From assembly GCA_018696395.1 (NCBI GenBank), contig JABHQR010000011.1, positions 1 to 64,000 on the forward strand: 64,000 nucleotides of DNA. The letters are read 5' to 3'. Under the pieces are notes generated by a model, which ran no database searches, was not told where the DNA came from, and was given only the letters and a program-made list of their open reading frames with translations. Positions 20,883 to 30,152 of the stretch are shown piece after piece. Both the position numbers and the translations under genes were made by a program. The stretch is from an archaeon. Lineage in GTDB: Archaea > Nanobdellota > Nanobdellia > Woesearchaeales > GW2011-AR9. The number at the start of each line of letters is the position of its first letter. Position 1 is the first letter of the stretch.

Positions 20883-21569
20883 ATGGCAATTACATCTCAA
20901 CAAATGAAAGAATTAGAAGATTATGCTGAGAAAAAAGGTATTTCTAAGTTTGAATTAATGGAAAATTCTGGTAAGGCTGTCTTTGAGCTAATTAGTAAAG
21001 AGCATGATTTTTTAGGTAAACATATCATTATATTTGCGGGTCACGGAAATAATGGTGGCGATGGATTTGTTATTGCTAGATATTTTGCAGAATTTTGTAA
21101 TGTATTAGTTTTATTTTTTGGCAAAGAAGAAAAGTTAAAAGATGAAGCTAGAAAAAATTATCTGAAAATTAAAGATAATGTTACAATTTTTGAAGTTGAA
21201 ACTTCTAATGATTTGAAATGTTTCAAATTACAAAATAATATTGATTACATTTTTATTGATGCTTTGTTGGGTACAGGTATTAAAATTGAATTACGTGAAC
21301 CGTTGTTGTTTGGTATAAATTATTTTAATGAATGTGAGGCATATTTGAAAGTTGCAATTGATGTTCCTTCTGGTGTTAATCCTGACACTGGTGAATCTGG
21401 GTCTGACAAAGAAGGGCAAATACATGAATGTAATGTTGACTTAATAGTTACTTTCCATAACATTAAACTTGGTCTTGAAAAAAGAGGAGATTTGAAAGAA
21501 CAAGTCAGGGTTGTGGACATTGGTATCCCTGTTGAAAAGCCAATCTCTGAGTTAAGAATAAAAGTGTAA
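20883..21569 (+). CDS. nnrE: NAD(P)H-hydrate epimerase (YjeF N-terminal domain)
   Basis: LMENSGKAVFELI; IFAGHGNNGGDGFVIARYF; ALLGTGIKIELREPL; VAIDVPSGVNPDTGE. Confidence 0.93.
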   Translation: MAITSQQMKELEDYAEKKGISKFELMENSGKAVFELISKEHDFLGKHIIIFAGHGNNGGDGFVIARYFAEFCNVLVLFFGKEEKLKDEARKNYLKIKDNVTIFEVETSNDLKCFKLQNNIDYIFIDALLGTGIKIELREPLLFGINYFNECEAYLKVAIDVPSGVNPDTGESGSDKEGQIHECNVDLIVTFHNIKLGLEKRGDLKEQVRVVDIGIPVEKPISELRIKV

Positions 21570-21598
21570 TTAGGATTTAAAAATATTTTTAAAGAATC

Positions 21599-22666
21599 TT
21601 AGAAATCAGTTAATTTTTTATCAGAAGCATAATTGATTAATGTTGTGTTACCTTCTTTGCCTGAAATTTTTTCAGTTGAAATAAATCTCCCTTCTTTCAA
21701 TTTGTTAATCCTTCTTTGGAAACTTTTGTAACTTAGCTTTCCACCCAATTTTTGATAATTTTCATAAATATCACCAATCTTTTTACCATTATTATTTTTG
21801 ATAAGTTCTAAAATCTCTTGAAGTTCAGGGTCCAAATCTTCTTTTGGTTTAATATGGAAATCGTCAACTTTTTTAATTGCTTCAGAAACATGTGAATGTG
21901 ATATTGTCCTAGAACTTTTTTCTTCTGCTATATTTCCTGCTTCTTTCATTAAATAAAGTCCAATCCTAATGTCTTTTGTATCAGTACATTTTTCAACAAT
22001 TTCTTTGAAAGCATCTTCTTCCCAAGCATTTTGAACGAAAGAATAATCTCTCCTTTGCAATAAAATTCCTGCAACTTCGGATTCTTTATACGGTCGGAAA
22101 AATAAAAATTCTGGGTTAAGTCTACTTCTGATACGTTCATCAATATCTGAATAACTATCACGATAATTTGTTATTAGGATAATTGTTTTTCTGTAAATAT
22201 CCTCTAAAATTGTGTACAGAAAATTTGTATCTTCTAATTTGTCAATTTCATCAAATATGAACACTGCTGAAATTTTGTTAAGTTTATTTTTTATTAAAGC
22301 AAACAGTTCAGTAGTTTTTTTATTTTGAATAAATTTAAAACCTAAATCTTCACATATTTTTGAAAATATTTTGAAAGAAGTATTCTCTTTCCAACAATTA
22401 ATGTAAATTGGGATAATTTCATCAGTTTCTTCTTCTAATTCTCTTAAAACATGTTTACATGCAGTAGTTTTACCTATTCCTGGTGCACCATAAACAAACA
22501 AATTTCTACCATTATATCCTTGTAATAAAGGCCTAACTGCAGTAGCAAACCTCATTTGTTCATTTTCTCTAAATTTTAATATTTTAGGTTGAAATTCATA
22601 ATCTAGAACAACAGTATCTCTAAACAAAGTTTCCCCACTACGTAACATCTCTTTGAATAAACTCAT
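21599..22666 (-). CDS. cdc6: Orc1/Cdc6 replication initiator
   Basis: LFRDTVVLDYEFQPKILKFRENE, GAPGIGKTTACKHVL (Walker A), AVFIFDEIDKLED (Walker B), winged-helix C-terminus. Confidence 0.95.
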   Translation of the reverse strand: MSLFKEMLRSGETLFRDTVVLDYEFQPKILKFRENEQMRFATAVRPLLQGYNGRNLFVYGAPGIGKTTACKHVLRELEEETDEIIPIYINCWKENTSFKIFSKICEDLGFKFIQNKKTTELFALIKNKLNKISAVFIFDEIDKLEDTNFLYTILEDIYRKTIILITNYRDSYSDIDERIRSRLNPEFLFFRPYKESEVAGILLQRRDYSFVQNAWEEDAFKEIVEKCTDTKDIRIGLYLMKEAGNIAEEKSSRTISHSHVSEAIKKVDDFHIKPKEDLDPELQEILELIKNNNGKKIGDIYENYQKLGGKLSYKSFQRRINKLKEGRFISTEKISGKEGNTTLINYASDKKLTDF

Positions 22667-22756
22667 GTTTAATGAGAAAGTATGTGCTTTTATTAAGTTT
22701 ATTGTTGTGTAGGGGAATTATAATAAATTGAAAAAATTAAATAAAAATTAATCACT

Positions 22757-23506
22757 TCACCCGTTAACCAAAGTTCCTATAAAATCGTCTGAGCCTGAAA
22801 GTACTTTTTCTAATTCAGTCTCTTGACAAATATATAAACTGATGTTTGGGTTTTCTACACCTAATTTTGCAGCTAAAGGGTCAAGGGGTGTGTTTAAACT
22901 AGGAACCCATTCAGTGCCAACTAAATCTTGCATTTTTTGCCAAGTTGCTTTTGGAAGATCTTTTGATTTAGCTAGTTCAATTTTCATTTCTTCTTTTGTT
23001 AAATCTTTTATTGCTAATGGGCTTATATCTTTGACAACTTTAAAATCACTTACCTTTATGACGTTTTCTGCACCATAAGTTTTTGCTAATGTCATTGTCA
23101 CAAAGTCTGTACTATTACCTGGTTTCCAACCACCTGCAATGTAAATTCTGTAATTATTTTGTTCATTTTCTATGTCTACTTTTAAAGTTGGATCCTTAAC
23201 AACTTCTGAGCAAACATCATTAATACCTGCTTCTTGAAATTTTTTAATAACATAACTTGCATTTTCCCAAGTAGTTCTAATTCCTATCCAATCTCTTTCA
23301 TCTTTAGTTATGTTTGGATTAATAATCATTTCTTCTCTAACACGTTTTCTACAAAGTGCTCCACCACCAATAATAATCATAAATTTTTGATCATGGTATT
23401 TTTTTACTAAACTGATTAAGTAATTTACAAATTCATTATCGTAAGAATCTTCAGTTGGACTTAACCTTGACCCACCATATTTAATTAAGTTCATTGTTGT
23501 ATTCAT
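22757..23506 (-). CDS. pyrH: UMP kinase-like amino-acid-kinase family protein
   Basis: KYGGSRLSP, FMIIIGGGALCRKRV, YIAGGWKPGNSTDFVTMTLAKTYGAENVIKVSDF. Confidence 0.85.
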   Translation of the reverse strand: MNTTMNLIKYGGSRLSPTEDSYDNEFVNYLISLVKKYHDQKFMIIIGGGALCRKRVREEMIINPNITKDERDWIGIRTTWENASYVIKKFQEAGINDVCSEVVKDPTLKVDIENEQNNYRIYIAGGWKPGNSTDFVTMTLAKTYGAENVIKVSDFKVVKDISPLAIKDLTKEEMKIELAKSKDLPKATWQKMQDLVGTEWVPSLNTPLDPLAAKLGVENPNISLYICQETELEKVLSGSDDFIGTLVNG

Positions 23507-23627
23507 AGTAATAACCTCTCTAATTAATTTAAGTATTTTTTTATTATTGTTAAAATTTGAGAATGTTAACTAATTTTATTTAAATGATTTGGATGAGAAT
23601 TTAGGAATTAATTAAAAATAAAATAAA

Positions 23628-24392
23628 TTAAAATAAGCTAGTAATATCTCTTTTCTTTTTTTCTAAAATCTTTTTAAAAGCGAGATCTATTTGAACATCT
23701 TTAGAAATAGTTGCATCAAGTTCTTCTTGGGCTTTTACTCTTGCATTCCAGAAAGGTCCACTTAATGAAAGGGGGTTAGTTTCTATGTCTGAAACTTTTA
23801 TTAATCCTGCTTTACAAGCTTGTTCAAATGATGTTAAGTATTTCTGTTCAGCTTTATCAATTTGGGCCATTCTAGTTTTGTATCTAGAAACTGCGTCTTT
23901 TGCTGCATCTTTTGCTGATGGGTCACACAATGTGAATAATTTGTATGTGTCGAAATAAGCTAATTCTCTTTCAGCATTTCTTAATTCTTCTCTCATATTC
24001 CATGGTTTGATTAACCCAGAATAATTTTGTCCTAATAATCTTCCTAATGGTAAATTTGAAGTGTCTTTATCTTTTATGTCATTAGTACCAAACAAAGCAG
24101 TTTTGTATCTTTCGAAAGTACTTGGTTTTGGTTCTGATAATCCAAGGGCAATTTTAATGTAACTTGATGTGGGTCCATTGAATGGTTCTGCCGCCCATAT
24201 TGAGTCTAATAAACTATTTGTTGGTTTATATGATTTAGGGAAGGTCTGCCTAGTTAAATCAATAAATCCAAAAGTTGGTTCATTGAATAATCTTAGTGTA
24301 GTGTCTTTTACTGACTTTGCATTAATTGGGCCTAGTTTATTTGTACTATCTGGAAACCCATAATTATTATTTAAATTCATTATAATATTCAC
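23628..24392 (-). CDS. Hypothetical protein
   Basis: 254 aa ORF. Confidence 0.6.
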   Translation of the reverse strand: MNIIMNLNNNYGFPDSTNKLGPINAKSVKDTTLRLFNEPTFGFIDLTRQTFPKSYKPTNSLLDSIWAAEPFNGPTSSYIKIALGLSEPKPSTFERYKTALFGTNDIKDKDTSNLPLGRLLGQNYSGLIKPWNMREELRNAERELAYFDTYKLFTLCDPSAKDAAKDAVSRYKTRMAQIDKAEQKYLTSFEQACKAGLIKVSDIETNPLSLSGPFWNARVKAQEELDATISKDVQIDLAFKKILEKKKRDITSLF

Positions 24393-24499
24393 CTTTTGTT
24401 ATTTTAATGTTGAGAAATTAGTACTATTTATAAATATTTCTCAGTATTTATCACTCTGCTGTAACAATAAACTAAGTTAAATAAAAAAAATAATGAAAA

Positions 24500-25792
24500 T
24501 TAATTCTTTTTCTTAATTTCAGTAATCCCACTCATGTAAGGTACTAAGACTTTCGGAATTTTCACAGTACCTTCCTTTGTTTGGTAATTTTCCAAAATTG
24601 CAGCAATTGGTCTTGTATCAGTTAAAGCTGTGTTGTTAAGAATGTGTACGTACTTTTTACCTTCTTTTGTTTCTACTTTGGTATTCATAGTTACAGCTTG
24701 ATAATCTAGGCAATTACTACATGAAGTAACTTCTCGATAAGTTCCTTTCTTATCATTTTGACCTGGGAACCATGCTTCAATATCATATTGTAATGCTTGT
24801 TTATTTCCTATGTCTCCTGTACAAATATTTACAACTCTAAAAGGTAAACCTAACTCTTTAAATAATTCTTCAGCGTTAAGTTGCAATTCATTAAATAGCT
24901 TGTAAGAATTTTCAGGTTTGCAATAAATTATCTGTTCAATTTTGTAAAATTGATGAACTCTAAAAATTCCTTTATCATCTCTTCCATGTGTTCCTAACTC
25001 TTTTCTAAAACAAGCACTAACTCCACAAATTTTAATTGGTAAATCTTTTTCTTCTAATGTCTGGTCTCTTCTTAAAGCTACTAAGGGATGTTCAGAAGTT
25101 GCAATCAAGTATAAATCTTCATTTTCAATTTTGTAAATGGTGTCTTCAAACTCGCTAAGATTAACTCCACCCTCTAAAGATGCTCGGTTAAGCATGTATG
25201 GGGTTTGAATTAAAGTAAATTTTTTAGCTATTATTTTGTCGATAGCAAACATTTGTAACGCTCGACTAAGAAGCACTGCTTCATTTTTTAGATAATAAAA
25301 TCTTGCACCTGAATTTTTTGCAGCAGTATCTAAATCAATTAAGTCAAGATCTAATGCTAGTTCAATATGATCTTTGATTGGAAAATCAAATTTAGGAATA
25401 TCTCCTGATTTTTTGATTTCAACATTTTCAGTATCATCTTTTCCAACTGGAACTATTTCATGAAGGATGTTACCAATAAGTTTCAGTTTTGTGTCACGTT
25501 CTTTCTTTAATTTTTGAACTTCTTCTTCTTGAGATTTAATATCTTCAGCAACTTTTTTCATCTCAATAATTTTCTGTTTAGCAATATCTTCTTTCTTATC
25601 TTTTTTTGCTTTGTTGATTTCTTCAGATACTACATTTCTTTGATGTTTAAGTTTCTCTAAAGATGGTAAAGATGATTTCCAATTTTTGTCTAGTTTTAGA
25701 ACTTCGTCTACAATAGTAGGATCATGGCCTCTTTTCATTTCGGAGGCTTTTACAGTGTCTGCATTTTCCCTTACATATTTTATGTCTAACAT
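24500..25792 (-). CDS. serS: Seryl-tRNA synthetase
   Basis: MLDIKYVRENADTVKASEMKRG; CFRKELGTHGRDDKGIFRVHQFYKIEQ; TYREVTSCSNCLDYQA. Confidence 0.97.
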   Translation of the reverse strand: MLDIKYVRENADTVKASEMKRGHDPTIVDEVLKLDKNWKSSLPSLEKLKHQRNVVSEEINKAKKDKKEDIAKQKIIEMKKVAEDIKSQEEEVQKLKKERDTKLKLIGNILHEIVPVGKDDTENVEIKKSGDIPKFDFPIKDHIELALDLDLIDLDTAAKNSGARFYYLKNEAVLLSRALQMFAIDKIIAKKFTLIQTPYMLNRASLEGGVNLSEFEDTIYKIENEDLYLIATSEHPLVALRRDQTLEEKDLPIKICGVSACFRKELGTHGRDDKGIFRVHQFYKIEQIIYCKPENSYKLFNELQLNAEELFKELGLPFRVVNICTGDIGNKQALQYDIEAWFPGQNDKKGTYREVTSCSNCLDYQAVTMNTKVETKEGKKYVHILNNTALTDTRPIAAILENYQTKEGTVKIPKVLVPYMSGITEIKKKN

Positions 25793-25999
25793 AGAAATTA
25801 AGTAATAATGAACATTATATAAAAGTTATGACTGAATATTGTCAAGATAATTTAGATTACCTTATTTTAGTCAAATTTAATGATTATTGTAATTTTTAGT
25901 TTTGTTAATTTTTGTATTTGTGATAATAATAATTAAGATTAACATAACAGAAACCTATATAAATATAAAAGTAATCATTAAGGGTATAAAAAGAGGAAT

Positions 26000-27490
26000 A
26001 TGATGTATAAAAGAAAGTTTTTACTAGTGATTGTAGTATTAGCTGTATTAACTCTATCTAATTCTGTTTTAGCTGAAGATTATTGTTTTGATGATGTTGA
26101 ATGTGAATATTTAGGTGATTCATACATTTGTGATTTTAATACTTTTACATGTGTTGATGATGGGTCCAGCGATACTTCTGATACTTCTACAATTGATTCT
26201 ACGGACACTTCAGATGATTCCTCTTCTGATACTACATCCAATACTTCTGTTGATACAATCACTTCTACTGAAAATACAACAACTGATACAATCACTTCTA
26301 CTGACACATCTACAACTGATTCAGAAATTGATACTTCTGAAATAGAATCTCGATTAAGTGAGTTAGAATCAAGAATTGAATCAATTGAATCAACTCTAGA
26401 AACTCTTGATGTTGAACAAATATCCGCTATGATTGAAGATATTAACGCAAGTTTAGAATTGATTAATACTAACATTCAACTTATTAGTATGGAGCAGTAC
26501 CAAACTGAACAAGATTTGGAAGAGAGTTTTAACGAGGCTTTAGCAGGTTTAGCAGCATTGGAACAAGAATTGTCTAGTGCACAAGGTGAGTTGGAAGATG
26601 TTTCAGGAACAATTGAACAACAACAATCTCAGGCAGAGCTTATTCGAACGGTTTCATTTATTGTAATAATTGTAGCTGTATTTGCAGCATTAATTTATTA
26701 TTTTTTATCACATAAAAAAATTAGGGAAGGTAAAACTATTCCTAATAATGTTAGAAAATATTTAACTGAACAAATAAAGAAAGGTAAGAAACTAGAAGAT
26801 GTTAAAGGAAAGTTAATTCAGATGGGTTGGCCTGAACATGAAGTTAAATTTGCGTATGAAGAAACTGCTCGACAGAATTATGAATATTTTTTAAGATCTC
26901 AAGGCAAAAAAGTTCCTAAATCAGTAACAGGAAATTTAATCCCTCCAGAAAATCAAAAGATTGTAGTTATTACTGTAATCACTTTATTTATATTGGCTGC
27001 ATTAATTTTGTTTATTAGTAATTCCACTGGTAATGCGGTTTATGTTGATTATATGGCTGATAGTGATTATGAATCATTAGTAAAATCAACTTTAGAAAAT
27101 TACCTTCAAGCAAATAGTTTTTATGAAGAGATTGATTATCTACAGTTGTGTGTTCAGGTAGAAGATGATAAACAAGAAACTGTATCTTACCAAATTTTAA
27201 AAACACCTTATGGTAATGCAGTATTACAATCAGATACTTTATGTGAAGCTAGTGCAGATTATGATTTTGCAGTGAAATTTTTAAGTTGGGAAAGTTTCTA
27301 TGGGTTAACAACAGATTTGAGTTGTACCAATATTCAATTATATCATGCGTCAGGAAAGTTTTATGTTTTACCTTCTGAATATGTTGCAGAAGGGTTTTCT
27401 AGTTCTGGTTTAGATTATGATGATTATTGTGACGTTTTGAATTTGTGCATGACTGATGCAGAACTAAGTGCAGGAGGATTAAGTTGTTGA
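26000..27490 (+). CDS. Secreted/membrane-anchored hypothetical, Ser/Thr-Asp-rich linker, coiled coil, two TM segments
   Basis: Signal peptide, EDYCFDDVECEYLGDSYICDFNTFTCVDDG Cys-rich segment, then low complexity, coiled coil and cytoplasmic segment IKKGKKLEDVKGKLIQMGWPEHEVKFA. Confidence 0.65.
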   Translation: MMYKRKFLLVIVVLAVLTLSNSVLAEDYCFDDVECEYLGDSYICDFNTFTCVDDGSSDTSDTSTIDSTDTSDDSSSDTTSNTSVDTITSTENTTTDTITSTDTSTTDSEIDTSEIESRLSELESRIESIESTLETLDVEQISAMIEDINASLELINTNIQLISMEQYQTEQDLEESFNEALAGLAALEQELSSAQGELEDVSGTIEQQQSQAELIRTVSFIVIIVAVFAALIYYFLSHKKIREGKTIPNNVRKYLTEQIKKGKKLEDVKGKLIQMGWPEHEVKFAYEETARQNYEYFLRSQGKKVPKSVTGNLIPPENQKIVVITVITLFILAALILFISNSTGNAVYVDYMADSDYESLVKSTLENYLQANSFYEEIDYLQLCVQVEDDKQETVSYQILKTPYGNAVLQSDTLCEASADYDFAVKFLSWESFYGLTTDLSCTNIQLYHASGKFYVLPSEYVAEGFSSSGLDYDDYCDVLNLCMTDAELSAGGLSC

Positions 27491-27551
27491 TAATCTCAAA
27501 ATATTCTGAAGTATAATAATTCTTATAAACAAATGTTCTTAATTTAAATTT

Positions 27552-28268
27552 ATGACTCAAACAATAATAATTGATGGTAACGAAAGAGTGCTAGATCTGT
27601 CTAGTAGTTGGGATAGGATGTTAGCTAAAGTTAATGAGATCCAAGGAAGGGAAAGAGAATTTAATACTCCTGTAAGGTCCATTGAAAATAGTTTGAGTTT
27701 AAATTATGAACTTGCGAAGTTGATTTTTAAAAATGAGCCTGACAATTTATTTTCATTAAGGGGAAATTATGATCGTAGAGAAACTGGATTTAGTTTTGAA
27801 GATATTTTAAAACCTTATATGGTTGAAGGAACTTTTTTTGTTATGCCTAAACCTCAAGGAATTGTTCTTGAAAAAGTTGGGACTGTTTTTTCAGAGGGTT
27901 ATACTAATAATAATGATTTATATCAGAACTGGATAGATGGGATGTTAAAAATTAACCCTGATTATTTAAGTCAGGGAGGACCTGATAGTGGTTGGGTGAA
28001 AAAATCTGACTTTGAAGGATATCGGACAAAAGATTTAGGACATATCTTATTGAATAAAAATGGTAAAAATTTGTTCTTACCAAAAAAAGGAACTCAAACG
28101 TGTTACGAAGATAAAAGAATCTGGAATAGTTTAAATGTTAGTATTTGGACTAATGGGGCTTATATTTTAACCTCAAAAAAATTAATTGATGTTGTTAATC
28201 AAGTTTATTCTGAAGTAGAACAGAATTATGAAGAACATGGTGACAGAATTACATTAGAATTAATTTAA
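27552..28268 (+). CDS. Hypothetical protein
   Basis: 238 aa ORF. Confidence 0.6.
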   Translation: MTQTIIIDGNERVLDLSSSWDRMLAKVNEIQGREREFNTPVRSIENSLSLNYELAKLIFKNEPDNLFSLRGNYDRRETGFSFEDILKPYMVEGTFFVMPKPQGIVLEKVGTVFSEGYTNNNDLYQNWIDGMLKINPDYLSQGGPDSGWVKKSDFEGYRTKDLGHILLNKNGKNLFLPKKGTQTCYEDKRIWNSLNVSIWTNGAYILTSKKLIDVVNQVYSEVEQNYEEHGDRITLELI

Positions 28269-28275
28269 TTTATTT

Positions 28276-28689
28276 TTACTCTTTTTGTATTTTTATCCCA
28301 CCAAAAAGTTCGTCTTCTATCATACTCTCTCTAATGTCAAAATCAAACCTGCTTAAAAATTCCTCCGCTAGGTTTTGGTCTTTATCGTTAAGAATTTCAT
28401 AAACTGATTTACTGAAACAATGGGCACATAATCCCATGCCTTTGCCACAAGATAAACATTTAATATCTCCTTCAATTTCAACATTTGAAATGACTTCTTT
28501 AGCAAGCTGAGGATTAGATTCGTTAAGAAAAATTTGCATTTGCTGCATTAAACATTCTGGACAAATTGGATTACTTATGATGTCATCACAGTCAGCACAT
28601 CGGCAGTAAATACCTTGTTTAGCTTTTTGCTTTTTTCTTTCGTTTTGCCAACCAAACTCTTGCCAGCTATTTGCATGTAATGCAACCAA
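28276..28689 (-). CDS. Zinc-ribbon-containing hypothetical protein
   Basis: CRCADCDDIISNPICPECL...CLSCGKGMGLCAHCF. Confidence 0.65.
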   Translation of the reverse strand: MVALHANSWQEFGWQNERKKQKAKQGIYCRCADCDDIISNPICPECLMQQMQIFLNESNPQLAKEVISNVEIEGDIKCLSCGKGMGLCAHCFSKSVYEILNDKDQNLAEEFLSRFDFDIRESMIEDELFGGIKIQKE

Positions 28690-28718
28690 TTCTATACACC
28701 TCTCTTTTTTCTCCTTTC

Positions 28719-28768
28719 AGTTCTAACTTCAAGGTTTGAGTAGAACTCATCTAACTTGAAGGAGAACT
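28719..28768. other. Long imperfect hairpin in a divergent intergenic region
   Basis: AGTTCT..CTTCAAG (28719-28733)/CTTGAAG..AGAACT (28755-28768), nested GAGT/ACTC, followed by T-run on + strand. Confidence 0.5.
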
Positions 28769-28878
28769 TTTTGGAAGTGTGCTTGATTTAACATTTTATG
28801 GAAATTACTTTTCCAATTAATAATTTTAAAGCACATTTGAGCGAAAGTAAAAACTTATATATATGTGTTGCGTAACAA

Positions 28879-29382
28879 TTGTATATGGTGTATATAAGGA
28901 TCAAGAAAATTTCTGGAAATGAGTACGCCTATTTAGTTGAAAGTATTCAAACAAAAAAAGGATCAAGACAAAAAGTTAAGAAATATCTTGGTAAAGTTTA
29001 CAAGTTTGAAAATAAAAATATATCTGATGTTGATAAACTTATTTTGTCGAGAAATAGGGCTAGTTTTTTGAAAGATTTAGTTTTAAGAGAACTGGTTTCA
29101 ATTGGGTTTAAAGATCAAGAAAAATATTGTAACTTGAAACTTTTAATGTTTGATAAAAATAAATTAACATTACATAAAAAAACTAAATCAAAAACAGTTA
29201 AAGATGCAATAATTTCTTTGAATAATGGTTTTTTGTGCAGTTTTACTTTGCAAAGAATTTTAGAGTTCAAAAAAAGTAAAGATGTTAATCAAGATGCACC
29301 TATGTTAGCTAAGTATTTTTTAGAAGCAGGACTACAAGTCTCTAAAGAAAATTTTGTTAAATATTATATGTTGAAAGTTTAA
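28879..29382 (+). CDS. Hypothetical protein with IS1634-like N-terminal motif
   Basis: VYIRIKKISGNEYAYLVESIQTKKGSRQKVKKYLGKVY resembles the N-terminus of IS1634-family transposases found alone in archaea. Confidence 0.55.
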   Translation: MYMVYIRIKKISGNEYAYLVESIQTKKGSRQKVKKYLGKVYKFENKNISDVDKLILSRNRASFLKDLVLRELVSIGFKDQEKYCNLKLLMFDKNKLTLHKKTKSKTVKDAIISLNNGFLCSFTLQRILEFKKSKDVNQDAPMLAKYFLEAGLQVSKENFVKYYMLKV

Positions 29383-29398
29383 TTTTTTTAAAATTAAA

Positions 29399-29833
29399 TT
29401 AATTAGAATAGAAAATATTTTTTAATTCATCTATCTTTTCATTGTTAATTTCTTTTTTTGTATATGTAATAGTAATCTCTCCGCAACCACTTGCAAGAAT
29501 ACTTAAGCTATGGTATTTTTCTTGATAATTACAAGTAACTCTTCCTGAAAATTCATAAGTTTTTTTTGGTTTAAAATTATAATGCATATTAATTGATTTA
29601 GATTTAACAAAATCTAACTTTGGTTTTTCACAATCAACTAAATTGGATAAATAATATTCTATTTCAGTTAAATCTTGAAAAGAATTTACTTGATTAATAT
29701 GGTATACCATATCATAACTTTGAGAATGAGAATAAAATGTGTTATTATCAATTATTTTTCTATAAGAATTTAACTCTTTGTCTTGACAGGAGATTAATGA
29801 AGTGGCAATAAGTGTTGATAATTGTAGTTTCAT
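29399..29833 (-). CDS. Putative lipoprotein/secreted hypothetical
   Basis: N-terminus MKLQLSTLIATSLISC lipobox-like. Confidence 0.55.
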   Translation of the reverse strand: MKLQLSTLIATSLISCQDKELNSYRKIIDNNTFYSHSQSYDMVYHINQVNSFQDLTEIEYYLSNLVDCEKPKLDFVKSKSINMHYNFKPKKTYEFSGRVTCNYQEKYHSLSILASGCGEITITYTKKEINNEKIDELKNIFYSN

Positions 29834-29903
29834 AAAATTAATTTTTTATATTTAACTTAAAAGGATAATGGTTTTTAATTATATGTTTAGAAAAAAACCA
29901 ACA

Positions 29904-29966
29904 AGGCCGAGTCCATGTTTTTTGAGGGGGTGAGGGTGGTAGAAATCAAGGACCCGACCCTGGCCT
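29904..29966 (+). ncRNA. Candidate GC-rich small RNA
   Basis: AGGCC/GGCCT and GTCC/GGAC stems; G-rich GGGGGTGAGGGTGG able to pair alternatively with ACCCGACCCT; TATA-like aattatat about 25 nt upstream; GC-rich island in an AT-rich intergenic region. Confidence 0.45.
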
Positions 29967-30152
29967 AACTAATTGTGATAATGTAGGTAAAACAAGACAA
30001 GTATATAAATGTTACGTTTTTGTATACTGGGGTTCTAAAGGTTACAAAGGGGCTCTTAGTATAATCAAGTCAAATTTGGCTTTTTAGCTAAAAAAAAGAG
30101 AAAATTAGGGTTTTTGAATTATTTAGACTTATTATGGTGTAATAAAATTAGT

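Noticed and set aside
22667-22760. Replication origin next to cdc6
   Set aside because: The gap is short and AT-rich, with no repeated ORB-like element I could identify; GC skew could not be computed.
28879-29382. Transposon (IS1634-like)
   Set aside because: Only the N-terminal motif is present; no DDE catalytic core and no terminal inverted repeats seen.
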